Below are positions 18,972-27,408 of a stretch of 64,000 nt of DNA, one piece after another. The stretch is from contig OY763929.1 of NCBI GenBank assembly GCA_963667675.1, positions 1,798,001 to 1,862,000 on the forward strand, given 5' to 3'. How positions within the stretch are numbered: position 1 is the first letter of the stretch; each line of letters begins with the position of its first letter. The position numbers and the translations under genes are program-made. Below the pieces are notes generated by a model. It saw only the letters and a program-made list of their open reading frames with translations. It searched no databases and had not been told where the DNA came from. The stretch comes from G963667675 sp963667675. GTDB taxonomy: Bacteria > Chloroflexota > Dehalococcoidia > Lucifugimonadales > UBA3495.

Positions 18972-19289
18972 CTAGTCCCAAGGGGTGGGGTAGGTGTAGC
19001 GGTAGGACCAGGGGAGTAGGGTGCGTAGGAGTTTTTCGGCGTTGGGAGGGATGCCCTGGTCCCGGCATTTGTTCAAGTAGCTATGTAGCTCCCCGAAGGT
19101 GGGGAGTTGGTACCCGGCGGAGACGACCTTTTGGACAAAGGCGTGGTTATCCGGCGGGGAGCGGTGGTAAGCGAGGGCCACTTCCCATTCGAGGGAGAAG
19201 TCGTCGGCCAAGCGCCAAATGCGGACGGCGGCATATTCAAGGGCCATCTTCCGGCACAGGGCATCTACACGGGCGCGCAAGGCCGTCAC
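18972..19289 (-). CDS. Small protein of unknown function, downstream of HTH gene
   Basis: This 105-residue open frame has balanced soluble-protein composition and a Trp/Tyr-rich C terminus (LLPWSYRYTYPTPWD). I do not recognise the family. The start is GTG at 19289, 25 bases after the stop of the HTH gene on the same strand, so the two are probably co-expressed. The N-terminal half is predicted helical (MTALRARVDALCRKMALEYAA without obvious hydrophobic segment); the middle contains the pattern LPTFGELHSYLNKCRDQGIPP. Its constant company with the HTH gene would be worth testing; here it can only be called a hypothetical protein. Confidence 0.5.
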   Translation of the reverse strand: MTALRARVDALCRKMALEYAAVRIWRLADDFSLEWEVALAYHRSPPDNHAFVQKVVSAGYQLPTFGELHSYLNKCRDQGIPPNAEKLLRTLLPWSYRYTYPTPWD

Positions 19290-19314
19290 CTCGGCGAGAC
19301 CGGGCGGGATACGC

Positions 19315-19800
19315 TCATTTCATCTTGTGGTGGGCCGCCCACACGGGAAGGGACTGCTCAAGAGAGTCAATCTTCTTGAGGATCTCCTGGGAGTCGGACA
19401 CCTTGTTGGCGAAAGACATGGCGTAGCGGGCGGCGCGGAGGCGGAAGGCCTTATCAGTGTCTTCGAGGGCTTCGGCGAGGACGGAGACGCTGCGGAGCAT
19501 GAGCCCCTGCAGTTCTTGGCGGGCTAGGGCGGCTGATTCCTCCCGGAGGCGGGTCAACTCGTCGCGGAAGCGGTCGTCGTTAAGCCAGCGGTAGAGAGTT
19601 GTCTTTCCGATACCGGACTCGCGTGCAGCTTCAGCCAAAGTGGGAGATGCGGCGACGATGGGCAGGGCATGCTGTTGGCGAGGGGAGAGGCCGGATTTTT
19701 TTACCACCGTCCCACTGGGTTCCATTTCGTTCCATTTTGGGGAGTCGTTATCGGGCGAGGGAGGAGTAGAGGACTTGGGGTTGGAGCGGCATTTGGTCAC
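19315..19800 (-). CDS. Helix-turn-helix protein resembling phage terminase small subunits
   Basis: The 161-residue protein has a Pro/Ser-rich N terminus, then a helix-turn-helix at about residues 38-75 (LSPRQQHALPIVAASPTLAE, then SGIGKTTLYRWLNDDRF). A long charged helix follows (residues 75-150), as in phBC6A51-type and other terminase small-subunit-like HTH proteins. No large terminase, portal or other phage gene is nearby, so a role in packaging is unlikely and a DNA-binding role is all that can be inferred. The start is GTG at 19800, uncertain. A 32-base stretch within its 5' coding part (19709-19740) recurs at 62279-62310, next to what looks like a decayed relative. Confidence 0.65.
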   Translation of the reverse strand: MTKCRSNPKSSTPPSPDNDSPKWNEMEPSGTVVKKSGLSPRQQHALPIVAASPTLAEAARESGIGKTTLYRWLNDDRFRDELTRLREESAALARQELQGLMLRSVSVLAEALEDTDKAFRLRAARYAMSFANKVSDSQEILKKIDSLEQSLPVWAAHHKMK

Positions 19801-19864
19801 AACATGTCACGGGCCTCAGTGGCTGGTCTGGATTTGGTCCGGCGATGCGCGGACCTGACCTGCA

Positions 19865-20220
19865 TTTATCATACGGGGAGTTTGTGGGGGTGGGCAAGGG
19901 GGTAAATGTCAGTAGTTTTGGGGGGGCGCAGACAATCGCCACAGCATCCCTCGTCCGCGCCTTGCCGCCGCAACCCGCCGGTTCCGCCCCACCCTGTCAT
20001 TTCGAGCGGAGCCGAGAAATCTAAAACCCCAGCCTCCAACCCGTTCACCCTGAGCACCGTCGAAGGGCCTCCCGCCAAAGAGGCCTTTACATAACGTCAT
20101 TCCGGCCCCCGAGCCGGAATCTACTCCTAAGCGTCCAGCCTCCAAAGTGCCTCATCCGCACCCATCTCCCACTGACACGTTGCCGTTTCGCCCTATTGGG
20201 TAATGGATACCGAAGTCGAT
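19865..20220. repeat. Intergenic region with dispersed repeat fragments
   Basis: About 420 bases between genes hold several repeat families that recur elsewhere in the window. One is a hairpin-forming GTCATTTCGAGCGGAGCCGA element at about 19997 (inverted copy near 24505-24530). Another is a CACCGTCGAAGGGCC-type element near 20055 (related copies near 24940, 25165, 37870 and 62540). There is also a CATTCCGGC...GCCGGAATC pair near 20098-20120. I see no gene. Confidence 0.65.
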
Positions 20221-20221
20221 T

Positions 20222-21331
20222 TCATGGGATGTACAGAGGAGAGGTAATTTTCCTCGCCACTTCTCTCTGGAATACAGATTCATCGTACTGAAGTAGGTTA
20301 ATTTGGTGGCGGTTGGGGATGCCTAGATACTCATACCAGGGTATTCTGGGGTCCTTATCCCACCATGAGTATTTACCCTCATGTGTTTCTTGGAAATTGT
20401 CATAAGCTTTCAAAATGGCCTCTTGCTTTCGGATTCCGTATCCGAGCCAAGCTTGGGGACTAAGAAACCAATTCTCACCGAAGAGTATCAACTCCGCTGA
20501 AACCGCTGCTTCCAATTCTCCACCTTGGACTTTATTCAGATGGGAGAAGTACGACTCCGCAACGCTCCCTGTAAGCCAAGAGAATAGAACTGCGTGGCAA
20601 TCCTCTTGTGGGACGATTACCAACGTCCAACATGTGTAGGGCTCTACGCCAAAAGATGAACGGAAGTCATCGTCAGACATGGACACTCCCCCCGGTTCGT
20701 TCTGAGCCATCATTGAACCACCAGACGCACAAGAGGCCGCGATTATTGGGCGGTGGCTTCTTATCCGCCGTACTGAGTGAGTGACCGAGTGATTGGTTCC
20801 GGGGCTTCTGCGGACCCCCAGTGACGCCCCCAACACTTGGCGTAGAAGCACCAAAGATTTCAACCGGGTGTCTGGATGAGAGGTTGGATATTGTAGCCCA
20901 GGTAACACGCGGTCAACATACTTTGTGACGGGTCGTATCTTCTGCAGCGTCTGTATTTCTCTTAGAACAGCCCGGTATGAAAGCCAATTTTGGATGGTTG
21001 AATCTTCCATATCAATCCTGGTGCTGTCTATGGCCAAGAATTTGTGGTCGTGATTACGACAAGCGAAGGTACTTACTGATGCGACTTTAGTCCCCGTCGG
21101 ACGAAATTGAAGGCCAATTCTAGGTTGTCCTGTCCCATCATCTTTTCGCATTCTAACGACAGGTTGCATCACCAAGCCATGCGTGCCGATTTTGAGTAGC
21201 GTCGAACGAGGAACAGAATGAGCGTTGATGGCCTGCTGGTCGCATTGGTCTACAAACATGCATTCAGTAGGATTATTCTCTCGAACCTGGCGCCACGTGT
21301 CGTTGATTTCACTAAGTCTCGAACTTGACAT
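20222..21331 (-). CDS. Cys/His-rich protein of a putative defence gene pair
   Basis: The 369-residue protein has an N-terminal putative zinc-binding module: C24, C30, INAHSVPRS with H38, then FACRNHDHKF with C91 and H94/H96. This spacing, with an AHSVPRS-LL-KIG continuation, resembles a broad family of uncharacterised proteins often seen near restriction and other defence genes; I know no agreed name. The C-terminal half is compact, with a WTLVIVPQEDCHAVLFSW core and GYGIRKQEAILKAY. It starts 11 bases downstream of a nuclease-methyltransferase stop, with GAGGT before its ATG, so the two form an operon. The function is not known; an HNH-like nuclease or a methylation sensor are both possible. 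Confidence 0.65.
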   Translation of the reverse strand: MSSSRLSEINDTWRQVRENNPTECMFVDQCDQQAINAHSVPRSTLLKIGTHGLVMQPVVRMRKDDGTGQPRIGLQFRPTGTKVASVSTFACRNHDHKFLAIDSTRIDMEDSTIQNWLSYRAVLREIQTLQKIRPVTKYVDRVLPGLQYPTSHPDTRLKSLVLLRQVLGASLGVRRSPGTNHSVTHSVRRIRSHRPIIAASCASGGSMMAQNEPGGVSMSDDDFRSSFGVEPYTCWTLVIVPQEDCHAVLFSWLTGSVAESYFSHLNKVQGGELEAAVSAELILFGENWFLSPQAWLGYGIRKQEAILKAYDNFQETHEGKYSWWDKDPRIPWYEYLGIPNRHQINLLQYDESVFQREVARKITSPLYIP

Positions 21332-21342
21332 AGACCTCTACT

Positions 21343-24291
21343 CTAAACCACCAACCCCGCCCCCGCAGGCCGCGCCTTGCCCCCATGCACCGACGGCTCC
21401 GCGCACCACTTGGCCGCCAGCCGCCGCACCCCTGCGTAGACTTCCTCGTCGAACCCCAGCAGGTCGCACACCACCCGCCGGTCCAGCAAAGCCCGGTTGG
21501 AGTCCGCATCCGCCAGGTACGCCGGCTTAAACTCCTTGTCACGGAACTCTTCGAAAATGTCTTCCGCCTTGACCAGTTGATCGTTGGTTAGGCAGTGGAA
21601 GTCCAACATGGATAAAGAATCAATCGCGCTGATAGTAGTAGTGCCCCGTCCAGCAACTTGACGGTTTGAATGCCACCAGAAGCATAATAGGCCCAAGGTG
21701 CTGTTGGCCCAGACCGTGAAGGCGTAGTCAAACCGGTTGTCCTCAAATAGCACATTCGGCCAAGCCCTGCCCCCGATGCTGACCGACTCGGTGAATGCAG
21801 TTGTTAACGGTTGGGAATTGAATCGAAAGTCTCGATTTATATGTGCACGACTAGCGGTAGCCCAAGCCTTAGCGGCTCTATCTTCCATTCCCGGCTTGAC
21901 TAGGAGTTGTGAGTCTGGCAGGCAGATGATACGCGTTTCCTTTTTTGCCTCGTGGCTCCACAGCGATGGATAAGTAGAGGTTCTACTGAACTTTGCCTTG
22001 GTGAAAGGGCCTGCGGAACCAGCTATGTTTATGTCGTGCCAACCGCGTCTTCCTACATCGCTTAAGGTAGCAATTTTCAGTTCCAAGGATGCCGCCATAC
22101 CCGGAAGCCACAGTTTGGAATCGGACAGACTCCAGGCCGTTTGAGCCAGGGAATAGTCGCATAACCGCACAGTGCCCCAACCTTCCCCATCATCGCTTGG
22201 GGTTGTTATCGACTCACCGGCCAACTCTTCCCCAACCACTATGGGAGTACCACCGTATGGGCCCTTCTCAATGTGCCTGACCATGCCGCAATGCAATAGG
22301 CTGGCTGCTACTGAGCTTGCGTGGGGAAAGCCCTGCGGCCTGCGCCGGAGAGAAGTGAAATACAAGCGGTCTAGCGTTGTTTCGCGCGGCTTGAGCTTGC
22401 GCGCAATTACCAAACATTCTGCCATGCCGGTATCCGCGGAAAACGACATATCATCGTTGTCCGCGGCAGCTATGCTCAGAACAGTCAAATCCGTGTAATG
22501 GTCCGTGAGCATCTCACGGAAACCTTCCCAAGATAAGCCGGCAGCAGCGGACAGTGGCAACACCAACGCCAGCACACCGCCGGGTTTGAGTTTCTTGTGG
22601 GCCAAGGCCGCAAACGCTGAAGCAATACCGGCGTAGCCGTGGTAACAGGTATCCTTTGCGTACCGACTCAGACTTTTTGCCATGTCCTTTTGCGTAACTA
22701 GCTCGGTACTCAATCCCCTGAACTGCTTTACATAGTCTTGGTCCCTCTCGCTACCCTCCCAATCCGAACCGGGCCTAGTAAAGGGCGGGTTCATTATCAC
22801 CAGGTCGAACTCACCATCGCGAACCTCGGCGATGACCTGGGAGGCGGTCTCTGCCCCGGCGCTGCCCGTTTGCAGTGCCGGGTTGGTGTAGTTTGCAAGG
22901 GTCATTTGGGCGTTGGACTTCAGAAACTCCAGGGAGCCGATTGCTACGCTGCCGTCCTTCAGGCGCCCGTAGGGCATGCTGTAGATGCGCGATTTGTAGA
23001 ATCCCACGGACGGCTGCGCCCCGGCCAGGGTCGAGCCGGTGATGTGTACTGCCGCGGGCATGACGTCGCAGCCGTACAGCACATCCTCCATCATCACCTT
23101 GTGCAGGGCATCCAAGTCTCCCCCGGCCCGCTCGTGACGGGCTGCTATCTGCTCGTACACCGCCGAGAGCAAGGCTCCGGTGCCGCAAGCGAAGTCGCCG
23201 ATTTGCAGCTTGCCTATGGCCTCGGCGCTGGACCAGTCCACCCCATCCATCTTGGCGACAGCCAGTCTCGCCAGCAACGCCGCCGACGCCGGCAGGGTGT
23301 AGAACGTAGCCAGGTACTTGCGGTCGGCGATGAGTCTCTGGAAGACCCTTCCCGCCAGGTCGTGGGAATTGTTTACCCCGATGGCGGTCACTTCCCCGGC
23401 GGTGACGTACAGCGTCCTCAATATCCGGTCTGCGTAGCTAGACGGAAGTTGGCCCAGGATGTCCTTACCCACGGCGAAGATGGGCCAGTAGTTGATTTCC
23501 AGAATTTTTGTCCAGGCGTCCAGGGTCTCCCTTTGCGGGTCGGAAACATCGGGCCCGCAGACCAGGTTCAGCGGTTTGATGCCCTCATGCATCCCGGCAA
23601 TCCGCTCGTGAAACACCATGGCGTTGGCGATGATGGCGCAGGCCATGCGCCGGGTCTGGGGCACGTTGCTCATTCCCAGGAGCCTGGCCACCACTGACAT
23701 GACGGCTGGTCTGGACTCGGCCATTTCATCCAGCGTCGCCGCGACTCGTCTGATGCCGTCTTCCATCGCGGTAGACGCATTGTGCACGGCCAGTTGAGGC
23801 ACGGACACCAGCCGCACAATGTCGGCCAAGTCCTCCACCGATCCCTCCAGCCAACCGGACTCCGGGAAGCGCGCTATTTTCTGGATTTGCCGCCTTGGGT
23901 CCGGGTCGTAAGCCGCTACCGTGAAGACGCAATAGGACAGCCGGGCATCCTCCAGGGCCGCCTGCAAGTCGTCGGCGTCGCCAATATCCACCGGGTACCG
24001 CAGCGCAATCACCGCCTCGATGACCCGGCCGCTTTCCGCCGCCTCCAGCCCCAGCCTGCCTTGTGCCTCCGCTTCGGCGTTGGCCGCGGGCATATACTCC
24101 GCCTCGATAGCCACCGGAGCGCGGTCGGGAGCGGTGATTAGGATGTCGGGCTGCAACATTGGGCGGCCCGCGATTATCTGGGTGTTCTCCGAGCGCACCT
24201 GGCTGCTGGGCAGCATACCCTTGAGGAGGGAACCCAAGGCGTTATTGGCGTTCGGTTCCTTCTGGTGAGGCGTAGTCATGCAGGCCACCAT
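21343..24291 (-). CDS. Restriction-type N6-adenine DNA methyltransferase with N-terminal nuclease-like region (type IIG-like)
   Basis: From ATG 24291 the protein has 982 residues. The N-terminal 90 residues contain PDILIT (Asp49) and VAIEAEY (Glu63, Glu65), an arrangement like the PD-(D/E)xK nuclease fold but with Glu where Lys is expected. A helical linker follows. The methyltransferase core has motif I DFACGTG at 366-372 and motif IV NPPF at 501-504, the signature of gamma-type N6-adenine enzymes. The last 350 residues probably include target recognition. No separate specificity or translocase subunit is present. ATG 24279 is an alternative start. The downstream Cys/His gene completes an apparent two-gene system that could restrict foreign DNA. 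Confidence 0.78.
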   Translation of the reverse strand: MVACMTTPHQKEPNANNALGSLLKGMLPSSQVRSENTQIIAGRPMLQPDILITAPDRAPVAIEAEYMPAANAEAEAQGRLGLEAAESGRVIEAVIALRYPVDIGDADDLQAALEDARLSYCVFTVAAYDPDPRRQIQKIARFPESGWLEGSVEDLADIVRLVSVPQLAVHNASTAMEDGIRRVAATLDEMAESRPAVMSVVARLLGMSNVPQTRRMACAIIANAMVFHERIAGMHEGIKPLNLVCGPDVSDPQRETLDAWTKILEINYWPIFAVGKDILGQLPSSYADRILRTLYVTAGEVTAIGVNNSHDLAGRVFQRLIADRKYLATFYTLPASAALLARLAVAKMDGVDWSSAEAIGKLQIGDFACGTGALLSAVYEQIAARHERAGGDLDALHKVMMEDVLYGCDVMPAAVHITGSTLAGAQPSVGFYKSRIYSMPYGRLKDGSVAIGSLEFLKSNAQMTLANYTNPALQTGSAGAETASQVIAEVRDGEFDLVIMNPPFTRPGSDWEGSERDQDYVKQFRGLSTELVTQKDMAKSLSRYAKDTCYHGYAGIASAFAALAHKKLKPGGVLALVLPLSAAAGLSWEGFREMLTDHYTDLTVLSIAAADNDDMSFSADTGMAECLVIARKLKPRETTLDRLYFTSLRRRPQGFPHASSVAASLLHCGMVRHIEKGPYGGTPIVVGEELAGESITTPSDDGEGWGTVRLCDYSLAQTAWSLSDSKLWLPGMAASLELKIATLSDVGRRGWHDINIAGSAGPFTKAKFSRTSTYPSLWSHEAKKETRIICLPDSQLLVKPGMEDRAAKAWATASRAHINRDFRFNSQPLTTAFTESVSIGGRAWPNVLFEDNRFDYAFTVWANSTLGLLCFWWHSNRQVAGRGTTTISAIDSLSMLDFHCLTNDQLVKAEDIFEEFRDKEFKPAYLADADSNRALLDRRVVCDLLGFDEEVYAGVRRLAAKWCAEPSVHGGKARPAGAGLVV

Positions 24292-24399
24292 CCTGAGGTT
24301 CCCCCGATAATAGCACAGACGGTCATGGGTCAACCCTAGGCTTGTGACACTCAGCCCTTGCCTGGTCCGGCAACCCTCCCCCACGGTGTAGTTGCGCAG

Positions 24400-25300
24400 C
24401 CGCCGTCACGAACGCGGGCGCGAGATTCCCGATTGCTCGGGAATAGCGGGTTGGGGGGCGGGATGATGGTTCGGGAGAGCGAGGGGTTGTGGGCAGGGGT
24501 TTGAGATTTCTCGGCTGCGCTCGAAATGACAGGGGGAGGTGGACGCTGGGGATAGATGCCGGATCGTGGGCCGGAATGGCGGATTGGGGCGATGGGCGGT
24601 TGGGGGGCGAGACTGGTTGAGGACAGGGGTTCAAGATTCCCGCCTGCGCGGGAATGACGGGTTGGGGGATGGGAACGGACGGGCGGAGGCGTGGGGGTTC
24701 TTGAGGGGGCGAGACTGGTTGAGGACAGGGGTTCAAGATTCCCGCCTGCGCGGGAATGACGGGTTGGGGGATGGGAACGGACGGGCGGAGGCGTGGGGGT
24801 TCTTGAGGGGCCGAGACTGGTTGAGGACAGGCAGTTTTAGATTCCTCGTCGCAGGCTCCTCGGAATGACAGGGTGGGGCGCGGGAACGACATGTTGGGGG
24901 CCTTTCGATCTCCCTGAGGACAGGCCCGGCTGCCCGTTCCCCCTTCGAGAGCCTCAGGACGAACGGACGGGCTAGCTTGGGGCCGGGCGGACAGGTTGAT
25001 AGGCCCAAGACGAACGGACGGGCTAGAGCCTGGCCATTGAGCGGTCCTTGAAAGTGGTTTGGGGCCTGGGGTTCTGGATTCCGGCTTTCGCCGGAATGAC
25101 GGGTGGGGGCGGTCGGGGGATGCCAGGGCGACCACGAGGGCCGCCCCTACGGTTGGCGGGGGTGGGCCCTTCGAGAGGCTCAGGACAGGCCCGGGGCGGA
25201 CGGGGAGTCTGGTTGGGGGCGAACGGACGGGCAACGCCGGTTGACGCCCTCTAAGCCCCGTAGTATAGTCCGGGCGATTCCCAAGGGGGCCAATTCAGTA
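24400..25300. repeat. Repeat-rich intergenic region
   Basis: Nearly 1 kb between the methyltransferase and the next SDR is packed with repeat units: CGAGACTGGTTGAGGACAGG-type tandem copies (see separate entry), a hairpin TTCCGGCTTTCGCCGGAA near 25078, GGGCGACCACGAGGGCCGCC near 25126 and several CTTCGAGAGGCTCAGGAC elements near 24943 and 25165. Long open frames here are artefacts of the repeats. I see no gene. Confidence 0.75.
24608..24840. repeat. 102-bp tandem repeat, two full copies and a partial third
   Basis: The unit beginning CGAGACTGGTTGAGGACAGG starts at 24608, again at 24710 and, in a copy that diverges after about 20 bases, at 24812: exact 102-base spacing. Each unit carries a hairpin (TTCCCGCCTGCGCGGGAA). 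Because 102 is a multiple of three, the region stays open in one frame, but the peptide is not protein-like. A recent tandem duplication of two neighbouring repeat elements is the simplest reading. Confidence 0.85.
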
Positions 25301-25358
25301 GATTCGAATTGCCTCGGGGCGACGTCTACGCCTCGGGATGCAGCAAAAGGATGGAGCA

Positions 25359-26153
25359 ATGAGGTTTCAAGACAAGGTGGCGGTGATTACCGCCGCAGCC
25401 AGCGGCATAGGACAGGCGACTGCCAAAATCATGTCGGGCGAGGGAGCCAAGCTGGTCGCCGTGGATATAAACGCTCCAGGCCTGGCTGCTATGGCCGAGG
25501 AGATCGAGGCGGGCGGCGGCGACGTCACCACCATGCAGGCCAATGTGCTGGATACCGCGGAAGTAGAGACCATGGTGGACTCCATCATCGACAAGTTCGG
25601 TCGAATCGACATCTTGGTAAATGCGGTGGGCGGCAGCAACGTCCTCGTGGACACCGAAGGGAACAAGTCCGCCCTCATGGCCAACAACGCAGCCTTGGTG
25701 GAGGAGTTGAGCCCGGAAGAATGGGATACGTCCATTGAGTTCAACCTGCGCGGGACTTTCCTGTGCACCAAGGCCGTCGTGCCCCACATGAAGAGGCAAG
25801 GCAGCGGCAAGATTGTCAACTTCTCCTCGATTTCAGGCCATGCCGTCGGCGACACCAACACCGCCTACGTTGCAGCCAAGGCGGGCATCATAGCCTTCAC
25901 CAAGAAGGTTTCCACTGAATTGGGCCCTTATGGGATCAACTGCAACGCCATCGCCCCTGGAGTGACCTTGACCGGCAGGGCGCAGTCCAGTTGGGCCAAC
26001 AAGACGGAAGATGAGAAGAAGGTCTTCACCGACCGCATACCGATGCGGCGTTTGGGTCAGCCGGTGGACCAGGCCAACGCCGTTGCCTTCCTGTCGTCGG
26101 CGGAGTCCGATTACATCACCGGCGTGACCATCGACGTAAGCGGCGGCCGGTAG
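25359..26153 (+). CDS. SDR family oxidoreductase (FabG-like)
   Basis: The 264-residue protein has all classical SDR features: TAAASGIGQATA (glycine motif, near residue 11), the acidic residue after strand 2 (VAVDINAPG, suggesting NAD), N-A-V-G near 92 in place of NNAG, catalytic Ser in VNFSSISGHA near 155, and Y-x-x-x-K in TAYVAAKAG near 168. The C terminus ends in ITGVTIDVSGGR. It would reduce or oxidise a hydroxy/keto substrate. ATG 25359 follows GGAG at 25352; an upstream ATG at 25338 is less likely. The gene is preceded by the repeat region and stands alone. Confidence 0.88.
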   Translation: MRFQDKVAVITAAASGIGQATAKIMSGEGAKLVAVDINAPGLAAMAEEIEAGGGDVTTMQANVLDTAEVETMVDSIIDKFGRIDILVNAVGGSNVLVDTEGNKSALMANNAALVEELSPEEWDTSIEFNLRGTFLCTKAVVPHMKRQGSGKIVNFSSISGHAVGDTNTAYVAAKAGIIAFTKKVSTELGPYGINCNAIAPGVTLTGRAQSSWANKTEDEKKVFTDRIPMRRLGQPVDQANAVAFLSSAESDYITGVTIDVSGGR

Positions 26154-26209
26154 CAGAGCGCTGCTGGGACTGCTTTAGATCGCGTTCCGGTAAATCAGTC
26201 CCGGGCGCA

Positions 26210-26512
26210 TCAAGAGGTCTTGGGTTGATATTGCCGGTACAGCCACGGCGTCGTGGCTTCGCTGGAGTTTCGGAACTCCCGCGTTTCCCCGCACCGCTGG
26301 CACCGTCCCTGGCTCAATGGGCCGTTGGCGCTGTCGATTACCCAGTGGTGGGCGCAATTGATGAAGTCGGTCAACCGCTCTAGATTCGCCGGCGACGGCA
26401 CCACTCCTCGATAGACCCAGTCCTCCACCGTCTTCTGGGGCGCGTCCAATTGTTCGGCAAGCTCTCTCACGCTCAATCCTTGGCCGCGCAGCCACATCTT
26501 CAAATCAATCAT
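26210..26512 (-). CDS. Small HTH protein with zinc-ribbon-like C terminus
   Basis: The 100-residue protein begins with a helix-turn-helix (RGQGLSVRELAEQLDAPQKT then VEDWVYRG, residues 10-37) like XRE/MerR-type DNA readers. It ends with HWVIDSANGPLSQGRCQRCG followed by ETREFRN. The two Cys (C-x-x-C) and nearby His could hold a metal. The combination is a small transcription regulator type I have seen in Chloroflexota-like genomes, but no target is known. The start codon ATG 26512 is directly preceded by an AT-rich TATTATAT box and no ribosome site, suggesting a leaderless transcript. Confidence 0.65.
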   Translation of the reverse strand: MIDLKMWLRGQGLSVRELAEQLDAPQKTVEDWVYRGVVPSPANLERLTDFINCAHHWVIDSANGPLSQGRCQRCGETREFRNSSEATTPWLYRQYQPKTS

Positions 26513-26583
26513 ATATAATATTTTACTACAAATTCGACCGCCTGTCTCCTGACCCAACCGCCCTCAGGCCGCGCCCGCCGCCC

Positions 26584-26613
26584 TTGACTCTTGATTCTCG
26601 CGGGCCATATAAT
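26584..26613 (+). promoter_or_regulatory. Sigma70-type promoter of the rpmH operon
   Basis: TTGACT (26584-26589) and a perfect TATAAT (26608-26613) are separated by 18 bases, 25 bases upstream of the rpmH start. Transcription would begin near 26620 and read through rpmH, rnpA, yidD and probably further. Confidence 0.75.
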
Positions 26614-26637
26614 CCCTTGCTAAGAAGGTGTCCAACG

Positions 26638-26775
26638 TTGCCCAAACGCACTTATCAGCCTAAAAAGCGCCGCCGAGCCAGGGTTCACGGTTTCAGGGCC
26701 CGCTCCAGCACGTCAGATGGACGCGCCATCCTGCGGCGGCGGCGGTTCAAGGGACGACACCGGTTGACGGTCTAG
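26638..26775 (+). CDS. rpmH: 50S ribosomal protein L34
   Basis: The 45-residue basic protein has the conserved KRTYQPKKRRRARVHGFRAR beginning and the RRRRFKGRH end of L34, a structural protein of the large ribosomal subunit. The start codon is TTG at 26638, set by AAGGTG nine bases upstream and by homology. It heads the widespread rpmH-rnpA-yidD-yidC-jag order found near many replication origins. No dnaA or oriC-like DnaA-box cluster is visible in this window, so the origin is not adjacent on this side. Confidence 0.97.
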   Translation: MPKRTYQPKKRRRARVHGFRARSSTSDGRAILRRRRFKGRHRLTV

Positions 26776-26788
26776 GCCCTGCCTGCCC

Positions 26789-27193
26789 ATGCAGCAGAGG
26801 TCCCGCCTAACCGGCGCCAAGCGGTTTTCTCAAATCCACAAAGACGGCAGCAGCGCGGCCAATCGCTTGTTGGTGATACGGGTCCTAGCCAATGGGACCG
26901 ACCAGACCCGTTTCGGCTTCGTGGTCAGCAAGCGAATCGGCAACGCCGTGGTCAGGAACAAGGTGAAGCGCAGGTTGCGGGAAGCAGTCCGCACCCGCCC
27001 CGTCGCCGCGGGATGGGACGCCATTTTTATAGCCCGAAAGGGTTCCGAGAAAGCCCCTTACCGGAAGTTGCAACTGGCCGCCGATAACTTGCTGCGGCGC
27101 AAGCAATTGGTGGAGGCCGCCGCTCGCCCATCCCAAGAAGGTCCCAAGACCGAATCTTCCGCCCAGCTTTCCGCCGCTCAACCTTCCAAATGA
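26789..27193 (+). CDS. rnpA: Ribonuclease P protein component
   Basis: The 134-residue basic protein assists RNase P RNA in maturing tRNA 5' ends. It begins QRSRLTGAKRFSQIHKDG and contains the family signature around RNKVKRRLREAVR (residues 53-65), the central RNA-binding helix. The last 25 residues are a non-conserved polar tail. The stop overlaps the yidD start (ATGA). Being 13 bases after rpmH it is surely in the same operon. Confidence 0.96.
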   Translation: MQQRSRLTGAKRFSQIHKDGSSAANRLLVIRVLANGTDQTRFGFVVSKRIGNAVVRNKVKRRLREAVRTRPVAAGWDAIFIARKGSEKAPYRKLQLAADNLLRRKQLVEAAARPSQEGPKTESSAQLSAAQPSK

Positions 27194-27399
27194 AAAGAAT
27201 TCCCTTATTTGCCATATCCCTGTACCAAAAGACCATATCACCCTGCTTGCCGTCGGCTTGCCGCTACATCCCTACCTGCTCCCACTACTCCCACGAAGCA
27301 GTCGAGAAGTACGGGGCCGTCAAAGGGGCCTGGATGGGGCTGAAACGTCTCGCCCGCTGCCATCCCTTCGGCGGCCTGGGCTACGACCCGGTGCCCTGA
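27190..27399 (+). CDS. yidD: Membrane protein insertion efficiency factor
   Basis: The 69-residue protein matches YidD: amphipathic N terminus IPLFAISLYQKTISPCLPSA, then CRYIPTCSHYSHEAVEKYG and RCHPFGGLGYDPVP. These are the canonical conserved Cys-containing blocks. It is thought to help insertion of inner-membrane proteins by the YidC pathway. It overlaps rnpA by four bases, and yidC lies 1.7 kb downstream with two lipoprotein genes between. Confidence 0.96.
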   Translation: MKRIPLFAISLYQKTISPCLPSACRYIPTCSHYSHEAVEKYGAVKGAWMGLKRLARCHPFGGLGYDPVP

Positions 27400-27408
27400 C
27401 ATGAGAAG

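Noticed and set aside
19315..19800. Prophage indicated by the terminase-like gene
   Set aside because: No other phage genes, integrase or att-like repeats are present nearby.
24323..25234. 303-codon frame in the repeat region
   Set aside because: Made of repeated Pro/Ser/Arg-rich translations of dispersed elements; not a protein.
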